Shown one piece after another: positions 33,380 to 45,844 of a stretch of 64,000 nt of DNA. Origin of the DNA: Hippasteria phrygiana (Eukaryota; Echinodermata; Asteroidea; Valvatida; Goniasteridae); the NCBI GenBank assembly GCA_037893225.1, contig JAZGUH010000104.1:62001-126000 (forward strand), in the 5' to 3' direction. The translations under genes were made by a program, and so were the position numbers. The notes under the pieces were generated by a model that saw only the letters and a list, made by a program, of their open reading frames with translations, was not told the DNA's origin and ran no database searches. The first letter of the stretch is position 1. Each line of letters begins with the position of its first letter.

Positions 33380-34190
33380 TGACAAGGATACTACACACCA
33401 GAGAACCCAAACCATTAATATATTCACCATATTTTAACAACCTGTAGTGCTTGTGTTTTTCGCCGTTCACACATGATCCTTAGATAAGTCAAATAGAAAG
33501 CTTGTTCAGATCTTTCTAATGGTGCTGTCAAATTCCTGTGTCAACATTTTAATATTTTGAGAAAACTCTATCTGAACTTTCCCGGTACAGTTGCATGTAT
33601 GAAGTGCCATACAGTTCATGTAACAAGTTTCCTGTTCGATAAAGTGGGCCAGAAGAGAAAACAGCCTCGACTACACCATAAGGAAGAGTAGGTTTCATAG
33701 AACAAATTGTACACACATTTTCCTTTATCAATCAAATCTTGAGGGTGAAATATTTGGTTGAAAAATTAAAAAAATATTCAGCAAGCAGTTGGCTGCTTTT
33801 CTTACTTAAATGGTTTATGCCTGACTGAACAAAGAATGTGGTACTGGGGGAAGAAGGGCCAATAAACATTGTGGTACTAAAAGTGTCCCCATGCATAATG
33901 GAACACGCTCGAATCTATGGACTTGCCCTTAAACTGGCAGGCACAGGCAACCAACCAAAAATCAAACCGGTTCATGTATCATTTGCATATGTAGAGAACT
34001 CCAAATGCCAGAAAGGATTGGGTCTGAACAGCCGTTGAAATTTGTTTCCACTTCAGTTGTGTGATGAGAATGGGCCTTGCAACATTGCGAAGGTTTATGT
34101 TTACGTCAGCGCATTAATCACTACAGCACTGACAACCCTAATCTATTATAACAGGCGTGACAAGTTCCTGAGCTAGCCCATTCCTGCCTG
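33380..34190. other. no gene seen
   Basis: No repeat or coding signal could be supported. Confidence 0.4.
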
Positions 34191-34192
34191 GT

Positions 34193-34212
34193 CCCCCCCC
34201 CCCCCCCCCCCC
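34193..34212 (+). repeat. poly-C run, 20 bases
   Basis: Uninterrupted C homopolymer. Confidence 0.9.
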
Positions 34213-35019
34213 TCATAACAACATGCACTCCCAATTTAATTTAATTTTTCCATGTGGACTCGATGATATTATTTTCATCTTTGAAATGACATTGCTTGAA
34301 ATGAATACCCCTAAATCCCTATCACGTTGCCCGCGTCATATCCCCGGTGCAGTCCAACGTGGCTTGGCACCACGCCAGAAGGCACGGATCAGGGGAGGGC
34401 AGCTCTGCCTTCGGGCTGTTTTTATATAATAAGACCCAATGAAATTCAAATAACGGGGATTAATTTAACAGACCCCCGCATTAAGGCCGAGGGAGAAAAT
34501 TGATAGCAGATGATGGACTAGATGTGTACGAGTATTGATTCATGTGCCGAGCCTGCCGGCCAGGAATTTTGCTCATCTGGGTTTGAGTCCCGGAGCTGCC
34601 CGAGCTGCCTGCCGTTGAGCCCCGGGTCAACATCGTTGTCTGTGGGAATAAAGAACCATGCAAAGCTACCCTTCCAAATCCGTCCGTAATTGCCCGTCTT
34701 TGCTAAATCCGTTTTTGTGTATGCACTGTACGATGAAATGAGTGGGAACTCCATGGTGGGATATACATTGTAGTGTGGACCCATGTGTGATCCGTGACGA
34801 GACTTGATTTGTTGTATCAACTAATGTACATATGTACATGTACATGTGCAGTATCCACCTTATTATATAACTACTAACGCGTGGCTGCCTGAACACTTTT
34901 CTCTACATATTCAGTGCAACAGAAAAATCACAGATAAACCCTGTCGTTGTCTTGTGAATAAGGTCTAGTGTTTTGGATTTAACCTACATTTAGGTGTGTC
35001 CTTTTTTTAAAGAATTTTT

Positions 35020-35480
35020 GTTCAACAAAAAAAAAATGGAACATTTTCTACATTTTTTTAACATTACAGTACAGAAGCGCCTTGTTATAATTTGGTTGGA
35101 GGAGAGTTGCGCTCATCCTTACAATCACTCTCTCACCGGAGGTCTGTTGCAACCCTTAGTCTGTTCTACAGATATTCTCATGGTAAATGTTACACCGGCT
35201 TGTTCAGCTTGGTTCCTCCAGTTAGGGTGGTGTTTGAGCGTGAAACTTGGCTTTCTGCCTGTTCCCACTGCTCTGCTTGTACAAAAAGCTATGCCAATAG
35301 TTTTCCCCATCATTCTGTATCTCTAAGGAATTCTTTGTCTGATGCACGTTTTCCTTCATCTTACGATCTTTCCTGCTCAAGAGGAATATTTATTCCTACC
35401 TCTTGTATCTTAGCTGCGTACATGTACCTCAAGTGTCTTTTAGCCTAGTCTGGGGTGAACTTGCATAAAATCAATCTGGA
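35020..35480 (+). mobile_element. 5'-truncated non-LTR retrotransposon (LINE) 3' end, copy A
   Basis: A + frame (35092-35448) reads SLSHRRSVATLSLFYRYSHG then YTGLFSLVPPVR. The S-L-x-H-R-R ... L-F-Y-(R/K) pattern, followed after about 60 residues by a degenerate xRNSLSD block, matches the C-terminal tail of reverse transcriptases of CR1/L2/Jockey-type LINEs (the 'RR...LFYKI...WNSLP' region). The RT domain itself is absent. Two further copies (37815, 53640) share the sequence, including the downstream non-coding end GCCTAGTCTGGGGTGAACTT. Class assignment within non-LTR elements is inference. Confidence 0.75.
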
Positions 35481-36179
35481 AACGAGGTTGGAAAATAGAG
35501 GAGATACGCGTACATTGACATTTAAGTAAAAGGCCATTCTGTACATGTTTATAGACTTGCATATTGATGTTCTACAAGGTAGATTCAAGGAACATAACAT
35601 TGTGAGCTCATGAATAAGGCCAGTCATATTTGCATGGTGGTTTCGTACAACTGCTTATTACTATACTCCACTACGTAGATTCAATTAATTTTTTAACTAC
35701 ATGTACATGCATGTACATCAATCCATCCAACCATGCCCCCCACCCCTTAATTGCACTTCATAAATGGACCTTCCCTTTGTAATTAATGTCAGTGTTTTAT
35801 TTTCTATGCTACTAAAGTATGGATGAGAGTCGTCAGCCGTCTTTTCATCCAGAACTAATTGACTCTTAGACGTTTATTTCTTAGCGCCAACTACCGCCAT
35901 TAGTGCATTTGCCAATTGGAAGATTGCCCTTTGTTGCCCTCGTACCGTGCCCAGGTCTAGGAATGTCGTTTTGCTGCACTGCATCCTGGTTCATAAATTG
36001 TTTGTTTTTGTCCCTAGATAATGGTTTTTAGAATAAGGTTTCCAAATGTAGGGAAAGAACTAAAAAAATATCATTAGGAATAATTTGTTTGTGTAAATGA
36101 CATAGTAGCAGACAAAAACATGTATGACACACCTGACCCACCCCCCCACCCGGCCCCACCCACCCTCCTGGTCCCCCCT

Positions 36180-36195
36180 CCCCCCCCCCCCCCCC
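36180..36195 (+). repeat. poly-C run, 16 bases
   Basis: C run next to other C-rich stretches (36130-36180). Confidence 0.9.
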
Positions 36196-36357
36196 TCGGC
36201 ACCCCCACTGCTGCTGCCCTTGAAGCGTTGTATACATAAATGGTAAATTTGTTCAAGACACAGCGATGATGTACAGTGTACATAGTCAGTGAGAGGTGGG
36301 TCATGTGAGCAGATTCCCAGGTCTCGCCCGTTTGCACTGCATGATGGGATTGTACCC

Positions 36358-36377
36358 GGACCTGTCCGGACATGTCC
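36358..36377. promoter_or_regulatory. candidate p53-family response element
   Basis: Two adjoining decamers, GGACCTGTCC and GGACATGTCC, match the p53/p63/p73 half-site RRRCWWGYYY. The second is perfect, the first has one mismatch, and there is no spacer. Whether it is bound is unknown. Confidence 0.45.
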
Positions 36378-37599
36378 GGCCAACGATGGGTGTGCGTGCG
36401 TGCATGTACTTGGTCGGTTGGTATCAATTCCTGCATTTGTATACACGCGCGGTTACATGTAAATGTAAGTCAATTAGTCGGCTCGTTCAATTACGTGTTC
36501 TCTAACGGAGGCCCATCGGCCTTGATTGCGATATGTGTGTCCATTCGGCAGACGGAGATAGAGATGATGAAATTGAACCAATCGGTGCTGGTGCTTTAAG
36601 GACCTTTGTTTAAGAGCATGCCTGTCGGCAGACGAGCAAATTTCAATTGATTTTTGTTGCATGCGTTGCAGGTCTGGCATGATTTCCATGGAAATACCTT
36701 CACACGTATTATGATCCACACGTATTATGATCCCCACGTATACACGGAGTAAGGGGTCAGGTTAACAATTCCATCTTTATTTTATTTCGCTTGAGTTCAC
36801 ATAATTTCAGGGGAGGGCAACATCAAATTTAGTTAATGGTTTGTGGTCAATTGTATCGTTCAGTAACACGTTCCAGTGTTGTCTTTTGAAGGGTTTGGAG
36901 TGAGCAGGGAAGGCCAATTGAAGAACTGGGTCTGTCCACACTAATTCACTCATTAGTGTGGACACTAATGCATTCATTAGATAAACAGGGGAATGAAACG
37001 TGAGGGTATATAGCATGAAGTACTCTGCCCCATTTTCCCCCCAGCACTTCCATCGGCCATTTGTTATTATGCCTCGCAAACAAAAGACTTACCCTCTGGC
37101 AAAGAAATTACGTCATGGAATTTCTTAAGTTATATAAATGCCTTGAAAGTTGGTTCACATTTTTAAAGCAAAATCCTTCAAGGACTTGCAGCAAATTTTC
37201 AATCGAGCCACAAGCGCTCACTCTGCTAAAATTTAAATCAACAATATGTGCAAGCGACGGACGAGCCAGCAGTAAAAATATTTTGGGTGTTTTAAAAAGC
37301 TGTCCATGCTTCTAGGTTGAATTACCCTGAAAAATACATGTTCAAATTGACTCGCTTAGTTGTTAGCATCAGATGAGTTATGAGCTTGACAATGTGACAT
37401 TCCATATAGACACAATAGGCAGCCGATTTGATAGGTTTTAATGGGTTTCAGATGTTTAATTAGGAGGCTGGAAGCTCCTAATCATTGCAGAATACAGAAA
37501 AGCCAGAGTCTGTCACGAGCCAATTTGACCAATTTAGCCATCAGGCTGGCGTTTATCTCCGGATTCAGTAGCATGAAGTGACAGAATATTTCTATTCTC

Positions 37600-37803
37600 C
37601 CCCCCCCCCCACGGGATGCTAGTCCATCCCAGGTTACTCCCAAGCTAATGCTGGTACCCATTTATACTCCTGGGTGGAGAGAGGCAAGTGGGGAGGAAGT
37701 GGCTTGCCCAAGGACACAACATATGGCCAGTAGCTGGATTTGAACCCCTGACCCTCTGATCATGAGTCACAAATCCTAACCAGGAGACCACACTCCCCAC
37801 AGA
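37600..37803 (-). mobile_element. CORE-type (MIR-like) SINE
   Basis: Read on the minus strand a tRNA-like head (A box near GAGTGTGGTCTCCTGGTTA, B box GGGGTTCAAATCCAGC) is followed by GTTGTGTCCTTGGGCAAGCC, then a TGCCTCTCTCC-type stretch and AAATGGG. This is the order of the mammalian MIR/CORE-SINE: tRNA head, then TGTGACCTTGGGCAAGTCAC, CTCTCTGAGCCTCAG and TAAAATGGG. A 13-base C run at 37598-37610 lies at the far end. Confidence 0.65.
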
Positions 37804-37814
37804 ATATAAAAGTG

Positions 37815-38260
37815 CATTGTTAATTTGGTTGGGGAAGAGTTGGGCGCATTCTTACAAAATCACTCTCTCACAGGAGATCTGTTGCTACTTAATGGTCTGT
37901 TCTACAGATATTCTTTATGGTAAATGTTCCACTGGCTTGTCCAGCTTGGTTCCTCCAGTTAGGGTGTTTGAGCATGAAACTCGGCTTTCCTCCTGTTCCC
38001 ACCAATATACTCTAGCAGTACGTAGATGTACATTGTACAACAATAAGCTATGCCAATACATTGTAGCTTTTCCCCTCGTTCTATATCTCTATTGAATTCT
38101 TTGTCTGTATATGTTTCCTTCATCTTATAATCTTTCTTGCTTCAAGAGGAATATTAATTCCTGCCTCTAGTATCTTTGATTCCTTTTGTTGTTGTACCTC
38201 TGTATCCCAAGTGGCTTTTAGCCTTGTTTTGGGGCAAACTTGCATCAACAAATGTCTATC
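37815..38260 (+). mobile_element. LINE 3' end, copy B
   Basis: It parallels copy A from TAATTTGGTTGGGGAAGAG through GCCTTGTTTTGGGGCAAACT. The coding tail is frame-shifted: SSLVPPVRVFEHETRLSSCS is still readable, but the SLSHRR part lies in another frame. A short ACGTAGATGTACATTGTACA insertion-like stretch interrupts it. Confidence 0.75.
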
Positions 38261-38499
38261 AATCTTTGTACCTAGCACATAATAGAACAAACTTAGAAAG
38301 ACAAAATAGAAAGTTCTGTTTTCGTTCAAAAATGGTTTTCTTCCATAATTTGTTACTTGGGGAAATCCATTATGTTAACATTTTTTTGGTCATAGCATGG
38401 ACCTGGCAGCTTTAAGTGGATCAAGCAATTCACAGCTTGCTTCGACACACTAAGGCAACTGTAATCTCATAAAGTCAAATCAGAACAGCCAGAAGTGCA

Positions 38500-39030
38500 T
38501 TACATTCTGTACATGAAGCATGCGAGCTCACTCCTGCATGCGAAATCCGTACGGGCAGACCAGGCACGGCCATGATAGGTTGAGCTTCCCTGTTGCGCAT
38601 GCAGGGCATCATGGGATGATGCGCTCGGCGTAGCGCAAACTTCCCGAATGCGTGTTACATTCATTATTAACAGCGCGCGCATTTTAGAGTGAAAATTGCA
38701 TGGGGCATAATAGAGTACAGAAGTCTGACGTCAGTTGCCATGATAACTGGTTCCAAACAAATGTAAATTTCGACTGTTCCTTTGTTAACAGCCAGTCATG
38801 CAAACACATAACAAAAGTATTCTGGTTCCAAACATTGCATTGACGTCATCACTTCGGTGCTCTATAATGATAATTCTACTCGCAGGCTTAAAGGCAGTAG
38901 ATATTCTGTTGCAATTTTTTGCTTTAGTGTACTGGACTTCGCATACCTTTAAATAATAGATGAAGATGTTGTGTGCCCCACCAATGCTATAACAAGCTAA
39001 GATGGTAAAATACTGTGCATTTATATGCAC
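38500..39030. other. no gene seen
   Basis: Unassigned sequence with a CpG-rich part near 38515-38680. Confidence 0.35.
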
Positions 39031-39040
39031 CCTATAATTA

Positions 39041-39314
39041 GGCCTTTTCATACTAGAGTCCCTTAACCCGGGGCATCCCAGTGGTTCGCCCTGGGTTGAA
39101 TTACAATTTTGCAACCCTGTGTTCTTTCCCCCAGGTTTTTAACCGAGGTGAGAGTTTCAGCCCAGGGCGAGAAATCTTAACCCTATCTTAACCAATCTTG
39201 CGGTCGGCACAAAGTTGAAAATTGTCAAGTGTGAAATGCCGCTTGTTTGCAACACTGCGTCGGCCCTGCGTTGGCCCTGTGTCAGCCCCAATTTTGTTCA
39301 GACGTGAAAAGGCT
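39041..39314. mobile_element. 274-bp hAT-like MITE with 8-bp target duplication
   Basis: The ends GGCCTTTTCA and TGAAAAGGCT are inverted with one mismatch. The octamer TATAATTA stands directly before (39033-39040) and after (39315-39322). An 8-bp duplication with short ends fits hAT. The interior has its own inverted pair (TTCGCCCTGGG / CCCAGGGCGA). Confidence 0.7.
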
Positions 39315-39462
39315 TATAATTAACCCCTCACCTCCTGGGTGTTTTTCTAGATTCTAAATCTGCCCAGTTGCAACACCGTGCAGTAAATCCATGGCACATT
39401 CTTCCAGGAGGTTTTAGTTGGGCCTGGAGGGATACAGGCCTCATCCACAAATGTTGTCTAGT

Positions 39463-39480
39463 CCCCCCCCCCCCCCCCCC
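39463..39480 (+). repeat. poly-C run, 18 bases
   Basis: Uninterrupted C homopolymer. Confidence 0.9.
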
Positions 39481-39989
39481 AAGAAAAAAAGCCTTTGTAG
39501 CCAGTAGATTATATGGGTACATTTACAGTCGTCTGGGAAAAAAAATATAAATTGTTGAAAATAGGATCCACAGAAATTATGACACAAATTAATGATGCGA
39601 AGCCTCTGCACTCCCCAAATGCAGAAATCCAGCACATGCACTCGAGCCAATTAGGCAGGGTTGACATTTCTTTTGCTCTAAGCTTGCCAAACGACAAATT
39701 TCTAGTCCGTAAAAAACAAAAATCATCTTTGGAGTTGTGTTGGACCTTGGATTTTCCTTGTTTGCCGAGAATCATTTTGCTCTTAAAAACTGACCTGTTT
39801 TTTTTTCTTTCTTTCTCTCTCTCTTTTATTTCTTTGATACACTTCAAACCACTTACATGTACCCAACCCCCATGTGTACGTACATAGCTTGGTTCATTTT
39901 TCCCATGATTGATCATACAATGCAGGATTGAATTATGAAATACATGTACATGTAGGTCGAAAACGTTGAGTTTTTTAATTTTTAAATTT

Positions 39990-40235
39990 TTTTCCCCCTT
40001 TTAATAGACCTCAGTGAGGAGTCATTAAAAGCGTGTATCCCAGACACTGAAAGACGAATGAAGTTCAATGTTTTTAAACTATCTCATGGATTAAATCATG
40101 TACAATATAATTTCCGAAATGAAATGTTTAATAAGTGCTTGTTAAAATTACTGTCTGCAAACTTTTCTTTCTTGTTCTGTTCCTTGGCATGCGTCTTTAG
40201 AGAACGAACATTAGGCCTGCTGCGTTTTTGAAGAA
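39990..40235 (+). other. open frame behind a weak splice acceptor; doubtful exon
   Basis: After CCCCCTTTTAATAG a frame stays open for about 73 codons (LSEESLKACIPDTERRMKFN ...) to a stop near 40230. No domain is recognised and a convincing donor (only AAT/GTTTTTAA) is missing. It may be chance. Confidence 0.12.
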
Positions 40236-41086
40236 AAGATTATTTTACAAGTGTATATGGAATGCTGAATTTTTTCTTCAAGACAAGTTCATGTAAAGTT
40301 TCATAGTCTCATTACAGTTCCATGAATGAGAAAAGTATCTTTGCCATAATGTTCACTCTGATTTTTCTTGCAATTTCTGCCCAAAAAAGCCCAAAACGAA
40401 AACCACATGTACATGTAATACGTGCAATACAATTTATTTTTTTAATACAAAAAAAAAAAATGAAATGCATGTGCCCGACTTTAAAACGGAATGCATCATT
40501 TGCTTCGTCGTCCTTGCCAGATCCAAAAGGACAAAAACCCATTTTCAGACTTTACCAAAGTTGTTAAGAAGAAGCTGGTTTACATGACTGCCTTCCAATT
40601 TCCATGGTTTTTGTCGGCTATTGAAAACTAATTGCCTGCTGCAGATATGCTCCAGAAGAGAGAATCGTTTTTTTTGGGGGGGTGCGGGGATGCTATTGTG
40701 AATCTCTGCTTTTGCGAGAATTTTTTAATAGTTTCTGCATATTTTCAGTTCACGGGTTGTTAGTTTTGCTCTGGGATGTATTTTCTTTCTGCGAGGAGAA
40801 GAAAAACAAGCCCCCCCCCCCCCAGCCTTGTTCCTCTGTCATCAAGCAAATCTCCTGCTACCCTTGGCAATTTGTCCTTTCTGGCAGTGTTCGGTCAGTG
40901 GCATTTCCACTAATAGTTCGTGTTTGACCCTTGGAGAAAGAGTAACTTCCCGAGGTCGGAACAAAATGGAAACATTGACAGAAAGTGTAAGCGTGTGCAT
41001 GCATTGTTGCCTCACAATTACATGAAATTCAGTGGGGCATACCGTGCACAAAAGCATATACATGTACATGTAGTCAGGTATCCTAT

Positions 41087-41087
<1 letters not shown>

Positions 41088-41122
<35 letters not shown>
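41088..41122 (+). repeat. poly-C run, 35 bases
   Basis: The longest homopolymer in the window; it can form i-motif/G-quadruplex structures and is also a place where assembly length may be unreliable. Confidence 0.9.
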
Positions 41123-41274
41123 TTGTGCCTGACTGGAGTTGAACAGGTGCAAGATTGGAAATGAGCGCAACAAGACCTTTCCTCTGGGAACAAGACCTTT
41201 CCCTGAAATCTTATCCCCTTCTCCCACCCACAACAATCCCATCCCACCCCCACCCCCTCCTTCACCCACACCCA

Positions 41275-42005
41275 CACAAGTGTATAAATACCGGCAATTG
41301 TGGACCTCCTATTGTCCATCTTTTGTTTGTACTTTAACTTTTTCAGAAGGCCTCCCATATGTTTTGTACACTATTTTCAATGGTGGACCCTTTGTCTATG
41401 CCCTAACCCTTTTGCCCCTAGTCCACGATTGCTGGTATTTACATACTCACCCATATGGGGTACCTCTATTGTAGACTTTACTTTCCTTCTTTTATTCTCC
41501 TTTGTCCCTATTGAAATCTCAAAAGCAATAGCGTTAACTTTGTAGGGTACCTGGATTTATAAAGACTCCCTTGTGGGATACCATTGTCCCAATTGTTACC
41601 CTTTCTTCCCGGTACCCCGCAAGGAGACTAATGTAAGAACACAAGTGTGTAAATACCAGCAATCGCGGACCTTCTATTGTCCCTCTTTTGTTTGTATGTT
41701 TTGTACACGATTTTCAATCGTGAACGTTCGGTCCATCGTGGACACTTTGTCTACGCCCTAACCCTTTTGTCCCTAGTCCACGATTACCGGTATTTACAAA
41801 CGCACATCCTCACATATGCACCCATGTGGGATACCTCTATTGTAGACTTTACTTTCCTTCTTTTATTCTCCTTTGTCCCTATTGAAATTGCAAACTTTGT
41901 GGGGTACTTGGATTTTTAAAGACTCCCTTGTGGGGTACCATTGTCTCCATTGTTACCCTTTCTTCCTGGTACGCCGTAAGGAGACTATTGCTGGAATACC
42001 AACAC
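41275..42005 (+). repeat. tandem duplication, two ~365-bp units
   Basis: Units begin at CACAAGTGTATAAATACC (41275) and CACAAGTGTGTAAATACC (41640). Both contain TCTTTTGTTTGTA, GCCCTAACCCTTTTG, CCTAGTCCACGATT and CCTCTATTGTAGACTTTACT. The second unit has an internal deletion and changes. A partial relative lies at 5510-5720. The Pro/Phe-rich frames are not genes. Confidence 0.85.
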
Positions 42006-42562
42006 AAGGGTCCAAGATGGCTTTATTATTACCTGCAAAGCCCGTGCCGAAAATTGCTTAATAGTGCAAGTTTCTGGCTTAGACAGTCGCGCATTTGCTT
42101 TCCAAGGCCTAGCTTTTTCCACCAGTCCCTCCCCCGGTCTCTTCCCTGATCAGTCAGGTCTCATTTGCCTGCCCACCGTTGCAGAACTTGACTCCAATAA
42201 GCATGCTTGGAAAGGATTAACTGCGGCATCTGGGTTTTTGCTCGCACGTAGATGCTGTGTACTGGAAATAAACATGCCACTGTTGTCAGGTCCCCGGTAA
42301 TGCACTTTTGTTTTTGTTATCCCTGAACACACAACTGCCAGGGCGCGGGATAAGGGCAAGGAGAAACTTAGTGGCGCGCTTCCCAGCTGTACAATGTAAA
42401 AATACGTGTCCCCTTGATAGAATGTAGATTTCAGTGGGTTTGAAAACTTCTGGTGTTGTTACTGATCAACTTGGCACGACAGGCTGATTATTCGGTTAAG
42501 GGCCATAGAAGTTGTTGACATTCGGTTGAGTACATGGAGCATACACACGCACACAAGCTGCC

Positions 42563-43356
42563 CAATGGAAGTCGCCCAATAGTCAATAAAAGGCTAAAAG
42601 CCACTTTGGGTAAAATGATAGGGGCAACAACAGAGGTCGTAGGGTTGGCCACATTTTAGGTTGCCAGACCCCTACCATCTTTACGGTTTTCCAGGGTTCG
42701 GATCTAAATTATCAAAAAAATTCCTAATTTTCAGACCTATGGGCTCCGTGCACAACTACCCCCTCAGTGGAAAGAAAGGGCGAGTTGGGGGGTCAATATC
42801 GACGCCATCTTACCTGACTTCAATTTAAGTGTCTGGTTCCCGCTGTGATATTCTTATTGAAAACGCAATTATCGAGAGTCAGCGAACAGACAAAGCAATC
42901 CCACTGGTACACGAGTATCAAATGAACGAGGAGCGCGGTGCAGATATCAGCGACGTACTGCCCATGGAAGTGCGGTTGCTATGTGGACAACGCCCTCATT
43001 CGACGGCGCACAGAGCCGATAGCAGGGGTAGATTTTCCAGGAATTTTTTTAATTTAGGATTTTTTTGTCAAGATTTAAGAATTTTTAAAGAATCTCTTTT
43101 GTTTTCTGGAATTCCTGAGGTGTTGTCCTAAAGGTGTTTTTACCTGTAAAAGTCACCGGGATATAGACCAATAAAAAAGGATATTTTAAGGGGGGTGCCT
43201 TTAGGCAAATACAAACTGCACGTGTATGTTGATCTGGGGTCCTCAGGGATTTTTCGTAGATTTCGTGGATTTTTCATTTTTCGCCAATCTCACCCCTGCT
43301 ATAGACCCAGACAGGGTAACTTCCACCGTTGGTGAGACTAACTCACCTCCCCCAAT
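42563..43356 (+). repeat. dispersed repeat family F (copy 3), interrupted
   Basis: The left part (42563-42740) matches the other copies from GTCGCCCAATA to TCAGACC. The remaining tail (ATAGACCCAGACAGGGTAAC to GACTAACTCACC) resumes at 43301. About 560 bases (42741-43298) therefore separate two parts that are contiguous in the copies at 20649 and 48282. Confidence 0.65.
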
Positions 43357-43934
43357 GTATTTACATGTAATGAATTTTTCCTTAATTATCACTTATTTCT
43401 CTAAACTCTACTTTTCTCAGTGGGAAGTAACTTGGTTGTTGGTTGGTCAGTTTCAAGAGTGGCGCAGCTACATGTAGGTTAGCCATGTTGGCACTGGAAT
43501 AAATATTTTGTGAAATTATAATGAGACGGTGGTAAAAATTATAATTGTAAAATCTTACTGTGTTCACGTTTGAACTTTTGATTTAGGAAATTTTTTCCTG
43601 AAATCGTGGTTAAAGTAATGAGGGCTGGAAATTTATCCGCCATCCTATTCTTGTTTGTCTTAATGTTCGACCAGATGGAATATTGTTTACCATCAGTGAA
43701 TAATGCACTATTAAAAAGGTTAAAGAAGCACATTGCATTGGAAAGATCGCCAAAATTTACAATGTAATTATGTACATGACCATGCCTTAAAAATGTTCAT
43801 CCAAACCATTGGAAAAAAAACATAGTCCCATCTGGTTTCCATTGGTCCAACTTTTCCGACCAAATTATCAATGGATGCTTTTCACACACATGGAGCATTT
43901 TCAAGGGATGGTCATGTACATTATTATATTGTAC

Positions 43935-43936
<2 letters not shown>

Positions 43937-43965
<29 letters not shown>

Positions 43966-43966
43966 G
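43937..43966. repeat. (TTA)n microsatellite
   Basis: TTATTATTATTATTATTA run of about ten triplets. Confidence 0.85.
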
Positions 43967-44099
43967 GTTTATTAAAATTCATCAAAAGGGCCAAATTGTA
44001 CATGATTTACAAATAATTAAAATATTAAATGATTATAATTTAATAATTATTCAACCCACGGTAATTTTAGGATAAACGCTTTTTTGTAGCCCGATTGGG

Positions 44100-45200
44100 T
44101 GCCTCGAAAGGCAATGTGTATTTTTCAAATAAAAAAAAGAGGTACATGTACAGTAGGGGTAACCTTCAACATGACTGTCATCAGAAATTGGACACAAAGA
44201 GGAGCACAGTGCGTGTTGATGATGACAGGAAAGACAACTGGCATGCTGTGGCCGGATTTGACCAGCTTTCCCTTGACAAACTTGCCCTGTTTGCATTGGA
44301 CTTGCACGTATTCTCTCGCGGGGGAAAATTGACCAGGTCCGTTTTACTGGGCATGGGTTGACCGGTAAAAGAAACCGTTGGACTCATGGGGGAACCCAGA
44401 GGTAGATTTCCTGTGCAGTTTGCATTGGAGATATGAAACGGGAATGATCATCATCTTTAGTGAGTTGTTACAGAAAAAAAGTCTGCTAAAACAGCTGGTG
44501 TTCAGCATGGGAAAGGCAGAGTAAGGTGGTGGAACAAGGATCCATTATCAGTAATGTTACATAGGCCTACATTGAAATACTCCTTTGCTTCATGGGTTTA
44601 CATCAATATTGTACCTTGAACATTTTGAAAAATATATTGAATAAGCTTTCATTGGGGGATTATCTTCAGCAGCTTATGATATTCAAGTAGCCAGCTGTGC
44701 GTTTTATTTTTCCCCCTTTTGAAGTTTTCCATCAAGTGTGGCTGATGAAATGCCTGAAAAGCCATAAAATATTGGCCCTCGTGACACGCCATGGTTACCC
44801 GGTCAATCACAAAGGAAAATTATACACTGTAATTGCCCATTCACTCGTAATAGATGCACGCTCGCTGCGCATTATACTCCCACTTTGATAAAATAACTCG
44901 TTTGTGAAAAGGTCATTGTGTGTGGCCCATTGTGCGCCGTGCTTATCTTAGGCTTGGATTACCATTGAAGCAGAGTGGGAGAGAAAAACCCCTGGATCCT
45001 GAATGATATAAATGGGCCTGCTAGACTCGCCTGCGGAAGCAAGCGTCATTCTGGTGTGTTAACGAGCCGAAGAGCAAACCTCAATTACCTTCACGATACC
45101 GACTTAACAGGGACCCCACTCGCTTATTTATATAAAGAAGAACACTTAGTGATAAAAGGAATGTATAACTGATTATGATTCTTTTTTGTTTGTGAGTTGT
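44100..45200. other. no gene seen; repeat-poor
   Basis: Short overlapping frames lack domains. The block around 44880-45080 is repeat-free and GC-shifted, and could be conserved non-coding sequence. Confidence 0.3.
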
Positions 45201-45449
45201 TTTTCTATACGTGTGTCCCCCCCCCCCCAATCTGTTCGAAAAATTTTCCTCTGATTTTGGGGAAGCCATACATGTACTTGATGATCTGTGAATACACTAC
45301 AGGCATCTGTAAAACAGTCAAAATAATAGGCATATTTGGATTCACAAAGGCAATGTGTTAGTGTTTACTTATTCACCCCATACTGTAGTAGGGGTGATTG
45401 ACCCTGACCCTGACCCTGCTGAACATGACAAAATCCAACAATGGTGAAA

Positions 45450-45805
45450 AGCTGTTGTAATTTGTTGGATTTAGCAGTCAACACAAAGTACATCATGTAC
45501 TTTTTGTGTTGGATATTGTTGTAATCAGATGGGTAGCAGCTGAATATGCTTGTTGGATTTTGTCATATTTAGGAGGGTGGAAGCAGTCTTCTAGTAAAAT
45601 GTTAGTTGGATTTTGTTGGATTTGGCAGGGCTCATACAAACAAATACCTGTTGTATTTTGTTGGATTCAGCAGGGTAGCTGCAAAATGCCAAGGCTGGTG
45701 TGTAGGTGGTACACTGCAGAATCCAACCAAATTTGATGCTGGATTTTGTTGTATTTTTAGCAGGCTTCTCATTTCAGTTTTGTTGGAAATTGTTGGATTT
45801 AGCAG
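45450..45805. repeat. degenerate minisatellite (TGTTGGATTTAGCAGGG)
   Basis: Words of the form TTTTGTTGGATTTAGCAGG recur at irregular 40-60 base spacing at least six times. Confidence 0.65.
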
Positions 45806-45844
45806 GGCCATATGAAAAACACTGAAGGGGTTAGGGTTAAGTAA

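Noticed and set aside
36140..36440. Glycine-rich minus frames of 120-128 codons
   Set aside because: The glycine runs come from the C-rich tract on the + strand.
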